DNA of 64,000 nucleotides from Stygiolobus sp037389425. Its GTDB lineage: Archaea; Thermoproteota; Thermoprotei_A; Sulfolobales; Sulfolobaceae. The notes under the pieces are model-generated. The model worked only from the letters and a program-made list of their open reading frames with translations. It did not search any database and was not told where the DNA came from. Below are positions 9,801-16,665 of this stretch, one piece after another. The translations under genes and the position numbers were made by a program. Numbering within the stretch: the stretch's first letter is position 1; each line of letters opens with the position of its first letter. The DNA lies in contig NZ_JBBHKR010000078.1 of the NCBI RefSeq assembly GCF_037389425.1, positions 1 through 64,000 on the forward strand. The letters run 5' to 3'.

Positions 9801-10576
9801 CCACGCTCTTTAATCATCGTTATTCTTCTTCTTAATCCTGTCGGGAAGTGGTCTTGTGTAACTCCCGAAAGTATTAAGACTTTTGCGTAGTGATCATCAA
9901 AATATCCGTATTCCCAATAGGTAGAGCCTGCTACATATACTGCTCCTATTGCAACATTAGCTGCACAGAATCCGCCATGTTCGTATTCATTGGGAGTGCC
10001 GAACATAGCACCAAAGTATCTGTTTTCACTTGGGTTATACTGGTCACGCCCGGTAACGAACACGAACTTTTCAGGACAACACTGGTATATCTGTTTTAGC
10101 CCTTTAAAACCATATTTCCATCCTCTTTCCTGCAGGAATTGTGCGTTATCTCCGTTTAACAGAATATCGTAAAGATCTTCCCAGTCTATTCTAATGAACT
10201 GTCCAGTACCCCTCTGTACAGTAGGAGGTCTTAGTAACGGATACTTCATCCTTGCGGGACTTAGGTAGTGCATTGCTGCTGTTGGCCCAATAGGACACGT
10301 AGCTCCGTTGTTAACCCTACCGTAAATATCGCCCCCAGCATATCTTATTAGGTTATTAGCTGTTATCTGGTATTGCATCGTACACCTTCCTAGACACATA
10401 TAACATGTGCTGAACGCTATGACGTCCTCATCTTGTGGAGCTGTTGCCTCTTCTGTTTGAGACTCGACGAATAGTTTACTTGTGAAGGAACCTTTGGTTG
10501 CCATGTATGTTAGGGCTATTCCTGCAGATACTGCTCCGCTTAGCTTTATGAAATCCCTTCTAGTTAGTTTCAACAT
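6878..10576 (-). CDS. sreA: Tat-exported Mo-bis-MGD catalytic subunit, SreA-like sulfur/polysulfide reductase
   Basis: A 1232-residue DMSO-reductase-family protein. Residues 5-25 form a twin-arginine signal (TRRDFIKLSGAVSAGIALTY). A [4Fe-4S] motif follows with Cys58, Cys61, Cys65 and Cys94 (CYMCLGRC ... CPIG). The probable Mo ligand is Cys204 in GGFCAANVAIG, as in the arsenate/tetrathionate/polysulfide branch. It is long for the family, with inserts across the middle and C-terminal thirds. Gene order with an NrfD-type anchor, DmsB-type Fe-S subunit, TorD chaperone and polyferredoxin matches the Acidianus-type sulfur reductase set, although order differs from the A-B-C arrangement I recall. 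Tetrathionate or another sulfur oxyanion is a possible alternative substrate. Confidence 0.8.
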   Translation of the reverse strand: MLKLTRRDFIKLSGAVSAGIALTYMATKGSFTSKLFVESQTEEATAPQDEDVIAFSTCYMCLGRCTMQYQITANNLIRYAGGDIYGRVNNGATCPIGPTAAMHYLSPARMKYPLLRPPTVQRGTGQFIRIDWEDLYDILLNGDNAQFLQERGWKYGFKGLKQIYQCCPEKFVFVTGRDQYNPSENRYFGAMFGTPNEYEHGGFCAANVAIGAVYVAGSTYWEYGYFDDHYAKVLILSGVTQDHFPTGLRRRITMIKERGGTIILIQPDRQPNVGPISNIWVPIRPAHDGLLISSIIHELLRLHEEGMSQTPPTPYIDEEYLRWYTNAPWLVITNPDGTIDPPSASNIGLFLRVTNKNGEWTPAVMGSDGNVYAFTDIPWQNGVYPVLEYEGDLTVPVGPDTTETITVHVKSAFKLLKEQFLVDDYAPENVEAEVGYPAEEITNLAKLLGDTAMRSPVIIEAEWVDYLGRKHEEFIGRPVATYIMRGISAHTNGFNTTRLIMVLEALLGAIDTPGGYRAKYPYPKPVPDGDFWPAYEAVPDPRARITQDDVNSGEIPTVGPNGESYVGTLGGILINERVYNDGTVKVLKVQKVHYPTVITSTTNPFLYTPDMLAIDENGRPLLIDRAYSWEFPFAQHRSYNVTMWDAGFQFPYNVEFLLWHITNPYWDNSYDLDKDIRLALKQNPDGTYAIPFIAIVDTFYGNSVPFADLVLADTTFLERYGEHSTLDRPITTPDIVADSIEHPILPPLFHARPFSDVEIEIGYLLGLSAFQNPDGSPKYPNGFGDFLWKWQIAPGVGMLIAGRGQDGTECCKGDPNPNQVKLYTYPGKIPAYNYGNAQTYPGPQEFPVTNGELPPNVPKGTQKIGHALGEYELPLNIRYYRHVNMYYLQWAHSMGLVPYVKPIVVQIYSEPVARFRLAAYGMWKGYNAYFYYMYKKTGNMQYLQLAQQNANVPNDEYGSYIAKIKKIAFWPIPKWYPPLSWTSDGFDPNSFPLQTENRHTTPWFYHHWENHNPWLRPLLRFTPVFMNPSDCQKYGITDMDWVEFESWTGEKVRAMVVCDETTRPGVVWYWKARNIRPGTLAIPTNSPEATISTMFNDVYSMILPPSMGGADPQSYNNLDYDTLIGSKGPNPALLNYDPFTGKTSWGDLRFKVSAVLGKGSYTVSYGLSDPYVLTPASAPYNPPPNLQYLQYNAYKSPEEMGITWYKVNQEYYQWQQQKQVIRPQSQQSSNSS

Positions 10577-10579
10577 CTC

Positions 10580-11689
10580 TTACTCACCCCACACGGTTCC
10601 CCACGGGAATTGCATTTGAGTAGGGGAGAATGGACTTATAGGACCATAATAATATGCGGAGGCAATGACCACGTAATATCTCAAAGAGACGGCCCCTATT
10701 AGGATCAGGATGGTGATTATCGGCACAAAGTAAATGTATTTTTTAGGGCTTATCTTATGTAGAGAGATCTCTAGGAGCATAGGAATAGCTACACCTAATG
10801 TTACTACTAATACCCAGAAATACAAGGAGTAAGCTCCAAATAGAACTTGATTTACCGACATAGACGCATTGGGATTATAAACTCCTATTGCTAGAAACAT
10901 TGCTGTTAATATTGCTTCAGCTATTACTGAGTATAAGTCAATAGTTGACCATAGCAAAGTGTTGTGCTCTTTACTAGATTCGTCCTTAATAAACACCGTA
11001 GTTAATAACATCCCTACGGCAGCTGCAGAGCTAAGACCACTGACTGGAAATAAAATTACGAGTACCGGATTTCTCCATAGTGCAATATTGGTCAGGCTAA
11101 ATAATACACCTCCGTAAGAAGCTCCTAAAATTCCGAACAGAGTTATTAATGATATGAGTAAGTATCGTGAAGTTCTCGAACTGAGGTTAGAAGACGTATA
11201 CCATGAGCCGAGTTTCTTAAACATAGTGATGTTAGGCATCGCATTTCCCAGCCACAAGGCTGAATAGATTAGGCCTAGCAAAAGTATCATTATCAGAAAT
11301 ATTGTACCTAAGAACATCCAACTTTCCCATCTACCGTAAGTAAGACCATAGGTAATTATCTCCCACGCAGTGTACGGTTTACCTGCATCGAGTACTAGAA
11401 ACACTAGACCAAGTATAATAGCTACCAAACTCGTTATTCCTATTGACAACTTGAACTTAGCGGTCCTTGATATAGAGTCTACTGAACCTCCGGCGGCTAG
11501 TACGGGTATTTTAATGTCGTTTATAGCAGATATCACTACTATCATGCTCCCTAGTCCTATTAGGAAGTAAGCTAATGCTACCTTTACTGCCCATACTGCT
11601 TGGTGATCCGGTGGCATATCCGGTCCCCAAGAGACAGGGTAAGAGAATGGCGGAGATGGTGCAGTTAGTAATATTATAGGTATGGACAT
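10580..11689 (-). CDS. sreC: NrfD/PsrC-type quinone-binding membrane anchor, SreC-like
   Basis: A 369-residue polytopic protein with about nine or ten hydrophobic helices and short loops, in the NrfD/PsrC fold that anchors DMSO-reductase-family enzymes and exchanges electrons with quinone. First gene of the operon: its stop lies 3 bases before the sreA ATG. The N-terminus is short (MSIPIILLTAPSPPFSYPVS) before the first full helix, and the ATG at 11689 is well placed relative to a TATA box at 11721-11732. Confidence 0.8.
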   Translation of the reverse strand: MSIPIILLTAPSPPFSYPVSWGPDMPPDHQAVWAVKVALAYFLIGLGSMIVVISAINDIKIPVLAAGGSVDSISRTAKFKLSIGITSLVAIILGLVFLVLDAGKPYTAWEIITYGLTYGRWESWMFLGTIFLIMILLLGLIYSALWLGNAMPNITMFKKLGSWYTSSNLSSRTSRYLLISLITLFGILGASYGGVLFSLTNIALWRNPVLVILFPVSGLSSAAAVGMLLTTVFIKDESSKEHNTLLWSTIDLYSVIAEAILTAMFLAIGVYNPNASMSVNQVLFGAYSLYFWVLVVTLGVAIPMLLEISLHKISPKKYIYFVPIITILILIGAVSLRYYVVIASAYYYGPISPFSPTQMQFPWGTVWGE

Positions 11690-11720
11690 ACTTTCTCAAA
11701 AATTAATTATGTTTTCTTCG

Positions 11721-11732
11721 ATATTTAAAAAA
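11721..11732 (-). promoter_or_regulatory. TATA box of the sreCAB-chaperone-polyferredoxin operon
   Basis: Minus-strand ttttttaaatat about 37 bases before the sreC ATG. It lies in a 163-base AT-rich gap shared with the divergent regulator gene, a natural place for regulator binding. No clear inverted repeat was found in the gap. Confidence 0.5.
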
Positions 11733-11852
11733 TTCTTTTCTTTTAAATGAAAATATTCAGGGAAACTTTCAACTCTGTTAATCATTATAAATTGTAATTT
11801 TAATAAGGAGTCGTTATATGCATAGAGATATAAAAATATATTTGAATAACTT

Positions 11853-12539
11853 ATGAAAAATTCTGTAGAGGAATATTTTTGTAAAGAAGAATTAGATTGC
11901 AGAGATTTTTCAATTCTTAAATACATTTTTAGCTCTGAAACGTCCCTATACAAGTTAGAGAAAATTACTAAAATACCTATAGCTACGTTGTGGAGAATAG
12001 TTAATAGACTTGAAAGACTGGGATACGTCTATCATTCCAGCAGAGGAAAATACGAACTCACTTTAAAAGGTCTTTTTTATCTCCTATTTAGTGAAGGTCT
12101 AGAAAATGAAAAGATAATGTTATCTATCTCGGAAAGGATCGATAAGGATGTCGAGAAGACAAGATCAATAGTTAGATGTCTAATTACAACTGCTTTAGAG
12201 AATAAAACATGTATTTTAGACTATATAAACGAGCTGAGACCGTTGCTTAGATTGGCTGTCGTTAAAGCGTTAGAAGGTAAGCTTCTGCATAGACACTTTG
12301 TGGAATTTATCACTGAGAAATTAGGAGACGAAATACCTTTTGTAGAGCTTGAGGGATGTAAGTTAATAACTATTACTACTAACAGAGGTAACGAAATCCT
12401 GATTGGAAAGTGCAAAAAACAAGGATATGTAAGCCACATTCATTGCCCTCATTACTATATCTTAAATACTAGGCAAAGTAATAACATTTTAACATCCACT
12501 GAAAAGCTTTCTAATAAAGAGGGAATTGTAAGCTCGTAA
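11853..12539 (+). CDS. Winged-helix transcriptional regulator divergent from the sulfur reductase operon
   Basis: A 228-residue protein. Residues ~32-75 form a winged helix-turn-helix: SLYKLEKITKIPIATLWRIV is the HTH, followed by NRLERLGYVYHSSRGKYELT as wing and T-L-K-G-L-F end. The C-terminal 130 residues, with several Cys, have no family I recognise and may be a sensor domain. Divergent position and shared promoter gap suggest that it controls the sre operon; this is inference. A candidate TATA at 11793-11801 gives a ~25-base leader; the stronger-looking TATA at 11828-11841 is too close to the ATG. Confidence 0.7.
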   Translation: MKNSVEEYFCKEELDCRDFSILKYIFSSETSLYKLEKITKIPIATLWRIVNRLERLGYVYHSSRGKYELTLKGLFYLLFSEGLENEKIMLSISERIDKDVEKTRSIVRCLITTALENKTCILDYINELRPLLRLAVVKALEGKLLHRHFVEFITEKLGDEIPFVELEGCKLITITTNRGNEILIGKCKKQGYVSHIHCPHYYILNTRQSNNILTSTEKLSNKEGIVSS

Positions 12540-12773
12540 AATAAATGATTATAAAATTAATAATGTGTAACGTAGATCAAAATTTTTATAGCTCAGTAAT
12601 TGAAGCATAATTACTAATATAATTTCATTTTTTTAAGAAAGAAAATATTAAAATACATCTTTAACGGTGTTTAACTGCATATATTATTGAAAAATTAGTG
12701 AGAGTTAAATATTCTCGCTGATGGCATAATATATTTCCGTAATAAAATCTATATATATCACTTGTAGATGATA

Positions 12774-12781
12774 TTTATATA
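12774..12781 (+). promoter_or_regulatory. TATA box for the 12806 operon
   Basis: tttatata about 28 bases before the GTG at 12806, predicting a leaderless transcript starting at that codon. Confidence 0.5.
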
Positions 12782-12805
12782 TCTACGGACTTAAAGTTTT
12801 TATTC

Positions 12806-13327
12806 GTGGACAGAAAATTAATTCTTGGTAATATTATAAGTCTTGTTGCAGGAGTATTCATACTCATAGTCTTAATACTCCTAGCGTCTTCCGGAATTAT
12901 TTTCGTATTCAACGTAACTACTGAAGCGTTAATGTGGATAATATGGGGTCTCGCCATTTTAGCCTATATGGAATACAGCACTTGCAACCTTAAGGCTGAG
13001 ATATTAATGAAAGTCTTTCCTCCAATGGCTATAATAATAACCTTCACAGGGCTCATTTTCATTCTTCAAGGTAAATTTTTAGGACTTGAGTTAATAGTTT
13101 TAGGATATATTCTAGAGCCTATAGCCGGTATTTCTATATTCCTAACAATAAAGGAGTACAGTCCGGTTTCTGCTTATCTCTTCTTCCTAGGGGCAGTAGT
13201 GTATACCCTCGGGTTACCCCTATATCTAGTTAGTTTTCCCTATTTGGCGATAATGGGTGATGTGGTGAAAATTTTAGGTTTAGTGAACTTCATATTCAAT
13301 AGTATTAGGGGAAAATACTCAGGTTAA
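12806..13327 (+). CDS. Small polytopic membrane protein, unknown
   Basis: 173 residues, nearly all hydrophobic, with about six helices (starting LGNIISLVAGVFILIVLILL). No catalytic or metal-binding motif is visible and I do not recognise the family. GTG start supported by the TATA box spacing. It ends 15 bases before the methyltransferase gene and probably forms an operon with it; membrane location and context would suit a role in quinone or electron-transfer biology, but that is only guilt by association. Confidence 0.65.
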   Translation: MDRKLILGNIISLVAGVFILIVLILLASSGIIFVFNVTTEALMWIIWGLAILAYMEYSTCNLKAEILMKVFPPMAIIITFTGLIFILQGKFLGLELIVLGYILEPIAGISIFLTIKEYSPVSAYLFFLGAVVYTLGLPLYLVSFPYLAIMGDVVKILGLVNFIFNSIRGKYSG

Positions 13328-13342
13328 TTGGAGGTGCTATAA

Positions 13343-14068
13343 ATGACGGTGACTAATGAGGAGTTGAGAAGGATATATAACGACATACCTAAGTTTTACG
13401 ACAGAGCTAACGCCCTCATTTCTTTCTTTCAAGACGTCAAATGGAGAAGCGAGCTAATAGGAATTGTCAGGAAATATTGTAAGGAGCCTAAAATTATCTT
13501 GGACGTTGCATCTGGTAAAGGAGAGTTGTCATATATCATTCACAAGCTCTTTCCGAAAACCCAGATAGTAATGACAGACTACGCGGAAAACATGCTCAAG
13601 CTGAGTTTTGTTGAAGGTGATAAAGTCTTGGCCTCTTTTTATAACTTACCTTTTAGAGATAATGTTTTCGACGCTGTAGTGAGTAGTTTCGCACTTCATG
13701 CAGCCGACGATGTAGAGGCCGTTATTAAGGAGATGGTAAGAGTATCAAAGAACGCTATAGGAGTGATAGCTATGGGAAAATCTGATAATAAGGTCTTAAG
13801 GAAATACGTAGCGTTTTATTTGCGGTTTATTCAGCCCTATTTAGCAGGTTTAGTTGGAGCGAAACCTAGTGACTACAAGTATATTTATTACATTTATAGA
13901 AAAATTCCGACTAATTCAGAATTAAAAAGGATCTTTGAAAGAAACACTGAGTTGAGAGTGTTTAAAGAAAAAGCTCTTGGCACGGTTTACATATTCGTTG
14001 GATTGAAAAGAAAGGATGAGAAAAGTAGACAAGAAGTTAAGCTTAGGGAGGGAAAGACTAAAGCATAG
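13343..14068 (+). CDS. UbiE/MenG-like SAM methyltransferase, possible quinone biosynthesis
   Basis: 241 residues with a class I SAM fold: motif I ILDVASGKGEL (residues ~50-60), an acidic strand end TDYAENML, and motif II/III VVSSFALHAADDVEAVIKEM. The first 30 residues (IYNDIPKFYDRANALISF) match the UbiE/MenG start that precedes motif I in quinone C-methyltransferases. Sulfolobales make caldariella-type quinones, and the gene sits upstream of SQR, so quinone-ring methylation is a plausible job. A strong Shine-Dalgarno ggaggtg lies 7 bases before the ATG, as expected for an internal operon gene. Confidence 0.72.
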   Translation: MTVTNEELRRIYNDIPKFYDRANALISFFQDVKWRSELIGIVRKYCKEPKIILDVASGKGELSYIIHKLFPKTQIVMTDYAENMLKLSFVEGDKVLASFYNLPFRDNVFDAVVSSFALHAADDVEAVIKEMVRVSKNAIGVIAMGKSDNKVLRKYVAFYLRFIQPYLAGLVGAKPSDYKYIYYIYRKIPTNSELKRIFERNTELRVFKEKALGTVYIFVGLKRKDEKSRQEVKLREGKTKA

Positions 14069-14140
14069 ATTTATTTATACAAAAATAAAGATATTTTTAT
14101 GATATTTCCAATAAATTAAAGTAATTCTTAAAATTAACGG

Positions 14141-14158
14141 GGGAAAGGATATCTTATA
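14141..14158 (+). promoter_or_regulatory. BRE/TATA promoter of the TusA-like-SQR operon
   Basis: A purine-rich BRE-like gggaaagg (14141-14148) joined to atcttata (14151-14158). The transcript should begin near 14180-14185, which decides the start codon of the next gene. Confidence 0.55.
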
Positions 14159-14184
14159 AGGCGATGAATATGAAAGTGAATAAT

Positions 14185-14415
14185 ATGAAAGTGTATAAAA
14201 TACTTGATTATAGTAACGTTAATAGTTGTGAAAGCGCCTCAGGCGAGGTTTTATCCATTCTTGAGGAACTTAATAAAGATGAAGTACTTCAAGTTATTGT
14301 GGATCAAGAGTGGAAACTCAACGAACTTAGAGAATTTCTAGGAAAAACCAAATATAAGATTTTAGACGTCGATAAGAAAGACGGAAAAATTGTTATCACT
14401 ATAGGTGGTAGGTAA
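14185..14415 (+). CDS. TusA-like small sulfur-carrier protein (variant motif)
   Basis: 76 residues if started at the third ATG (14185); ATGs at 14164 and 14170 lie too close to the TATA box to be on the transcript. The pattern is an N-terminal strand, then Cys in NSCESASGEVLSILEELNK, then LQVIVDQEW, and a final strand pair with KDGKIVITI. This parallels TusA, whose strand-CPxP-helix layout carries persulfide on that Cys, but here CPxP is replaced by CESA. Its stop shares one base with the SQR start, so the two are translated together; a sulfur-handling partner for SQR is the natural inference. Family assignment is by eye. Confidence 0.55.
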   Translation: MKVYKILDYSNVNSCESASGEVLSILEELNKDEVLQVIVDQEWKLNELREFLGKTKYKILDVDKKDGKIVITIGGR

Positions 14416-15563
14416 TGAAGAAAGTAGTAATTCTGGGAGGAGGAATAGGGGGAACAATAGTAGCTAACAAGCTGGCTAAGAAATTGTCGAAGGAAATCGA
14501 CGAAGGAAAAGTTAAGATTACAGTTCTTGACATGAAGAACTACCATGTTTATCAACCTTCACAACTTCTCGTAGCTTTAGGTTTAGAAGATTATGATCAG
14601 ATAGTTAAGGATGAGAGAAGTCTATTAGATCCAAAAGTTGAGTTCATCAGCGGGGATAAGGGAACAGTGACTAAATTGGATTTACCAAATCACCGAGTGT
14701 TTACAGCCGGCGAAGCTGTATATGATTATGATTATTTAGTAATAGCAACCGGATCTCATCTAGCGTGGGATGAAATACCAGGTTTAAGAAGTAAAGAGTT
14801 GTCAGTATGGGATCTTAATGACGTAATGAAAATAAGGGAGGTACTTGATAACTTTAAGGGAGGTACTATAGTAGTAAACGTAGCCAGGCTCCCTATAAAG
14901 TGCCCCGTAGCTCCAGTAGAACTGACTCTAATGCTTCATGACCTGCTAGTGAAAAAGGGAATCAGAGATAAATCGAGGATCATCTATACTTACCCAGCAC
15001 CCGGAGTATTCGGGATAAAACAAGCCAATGACATGTTCATTGAAATGTTCAAGGAAAGGGGAATTGAAATAGTAAGTCCTTTCATAATTGATCATGTAGA
15101 GGGTAATACACTGATATCGCAGGATGGTGAAAAAATTGGCTTTGATTTATTGCTAGGAGCTCCTCCTCATAAAGGAGCTGAAGTACTAAGAGATTCAGGA
15201 ATAGCGGACAGAAGGAATTGGGTGAGTGTGGACAAATATACCTTAAACGTAAAAGGGTATGATAACGTATACGCGATAGGTGATACTACAGACTTACCCA
15301 TATCTAAAGCCGGTTCTGTTGCTGATTTCGAGAGCGGTCCTGTAAGCGAGAATATTGTCCACGATATATTGGGTATAGGAGGCAAGGAACTTTATGATGG
15401 CTCTGTTTTTTGCTTTTGCGTGGGTGGAATAGGCACCTCTAGTTACATCAGATATAATTACAGTTTTGTTCTACCTGTGCCGAAACCCACTACCACAATT
15501 TGGTGGATGAAACTTATGTACAACAGAATGTATTGGAGCTTAACAGCGAGAGGGGTGGTTTAA
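14415..15563 (+). CDS. sqr: Sulfide:quinone oxidoreductase
   Basis: A 382-residue FAD protein: dinucleotide motif GGGIGGTIVA (residues 8-17), ATGSH at 111-115, and the second FAD site YAIGDTTDLP (286-295). Cys163 (IKCPVAPVEL) and Cys333/Cys335 (VFCFCVGG) are at the places of the two redox Cys that in archaeal SQR bridge the growing polysulfide. The third Cys found in some SQRs, N-terminal to these, is missing. The C-terminus is amphipathic/aromatic (WWMKLMYNRMYW), fitting monotopic membrane attachment. It oxidises H2S to zero-valent sulfur and reduces quinone. Shine-Dalgarno ggtggt lies just before the ATG. Confidence 0.88.
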   Translation: MKKVVILGGGIGGTIVANKLAKKLSKEIDEGKVKITVLDMKNYHVYQPSQLLVALGLEDYDQIVKDERSLLDPKVEFISGDKGTVTKLDLPNHRVFTAGEAVYDYDYLVIATGSHLAWDEIPGLRSKELSVWDLNDVMKIREVLDNFKGGTIVVNVARLPIKCPVAPVELTLMLHDLLVKKGIRDKSRIIYTYPAPGVFGIKQANDMFIEMFKERGIEIVSPFIIDHVEGNTLISQDGEKIGFDLLLGAPPHKGAEVLRDSGIADRRNWVSVDKYTLNVKGYDNVYAIGDTTDLPISKAGSVADFESGPVSENIVHDILGIGGKELYDGSVFCFCVGGIGTSSYIRYNYSFVLPVPKPTTTIWWMKLMYNRMYWSLTARGVV

Positions 15564-15965
15564 GTGGAAAAAAATGAGAACATGAATAGAATCATAAAAT
15601 TACTCGAGGAAGATAAATTAATAGACACTTTGGTTGAATATGCATATATTCTGAAAATGATCAGGGAGATCGGGCTTAACGATGAAATAATAAGGAACTT
15701 AGGAACACTGATGAATTCCATTTTATCACTCGTACCTATCTTGGAAAAATTCGCAGACTTATTGAACGACCCTAATGTTAGACAAGTTATTGACGTTATA
15801 ACTAGCGAAGAAGTAGTCCAAATAATACAAAATCCTGAGAGAATGACTGTGACCAAATTACTCTCAGAAATGAGAAACGAAAATTTCCAGAGAGGACTCG
15901 GAATAATTATTAAAATTATAGAAAAGATAGGAGAAAAAACGAAACCAGAAAGTAAACGAGCGTAA
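15564..15965 (+). CDS. DUF1641 protein, SQR/FDH-associated
   Basis: 133 residues, all-helical, beginning at a GTG immediately after the SQR stop. Segments such as LVPILEKFADLLNDPNVRQVID and TVTKLLSEMRNENFQRGLG (quoted separately) match DUF1641, a small family often encoded next to SQR-like flavoproteins or formate dehydrogenase-type Mo proteins. Both occur here: SQR upstream and the FDH-like gene 700 bases downstream. Biochemical role unknown. Confidence 0.75.
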   Translation: MEKNENMNRIIKLLEEDKLIDTLVEYAYILKMIREIGLNDEIIRNLGTLMNSILSLVPILEKFADLLNDPNVRQVIDVITSEEVVQIIQNPERMTVTKLLSEMRNENFQRGLGIIIKIIEKIGEKTKPESKRA

Positions 15966-16634
15966 GTTCTTTTTTATTTACACGTTCCAACTCAGACTCC
16001 AAAGAAGCGTGAAAACTTGTGTACTCAAGTAGTTATGACTATTTCGCTATCCTTACCTTAACTCTACCATCAGGAAGTGATGTGTATCAAACCCTGGGAA
16101 GTTTTGTTCGATTTTAATAAAGACAGAGCGCTCTATTACTCCTATCAACCATTGAAGGTCATCAGGGATAATAGAGGTGTTTGAATCGTTGTCTTTACTT
16201 GTAGAAGGACAACAGCTATTTCGATTCTCTTCAAGGGGTTATACTAATTGAAAATGATGACTTATCGACTGATGTAAAGAGGCGAGAGATTAGAAGGGAT
16301 TTATGAAGGATTTTCACAAAAATCTAAAAATGTCAACGAAATAGGGGACTTCAGCCTCTTACCTTGGTGTATATGTTATCTCTTCCCTGAGAAGCTCTGT
16401 CTTAATCACTTGGAAATGATCCTTAACTGATGTTCACATCTCTCTGTGAGTATTTAGGGTCTAACACTCTGTATGACAGACTAGCATACGAAAGATCTGC
16501 AGTTCCGACAGATGATATGAACTACATGTTTAGAATTACTATGTTTTCACAAATTAATTATTAAAGTTAAAATTTTATAAGGAAATATGGTTATTCACAC
16601 CGATAATACATTTTATTGAGGGTTTCGTAACATG
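15966..16634. other. Gene-poor stretch between DUF1641 and the FDH gene
   Basis: Begins with a T-rich tract (ttcttttttattta, 15967-15980) that may end the SQR transcript. On the plus strand, short open pieces (16081-16184 with KPWEVLFDFNKDRALYYSY; 16253-16300 with ENDDLSTDVKRREIRRDL; 16432-16560) read like protein but are broken by stops, suggesting a decayed gene that I cannot identify. Confidence 0.3.
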
Positions 16635-16643
16635 TATTTAATA
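16635..16643 (+). promoter_or_regulatory. TATA box of the FDH-like gene
   Basis: tatttaata centred 27 bases before the ATG at 16666; predicts a leaderless mRNA. Confidence 0.5.
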
Positions 16644-16665
16644 ACTCAGACGTTAAATACATTTT

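Noticed and set aside
11696..11953. 85-codon minus-strand frame across the regulator start
   Set aside because: Covers the divergent promoter gap and antisense of the winged-helix gene.
16250..16330. C/D box sRNA (atgatga ... ctga)
   Set aside because: C and D'-like boxes are present but no convincing C' or D box at the right distance, and the run overlaps decayed coding text.
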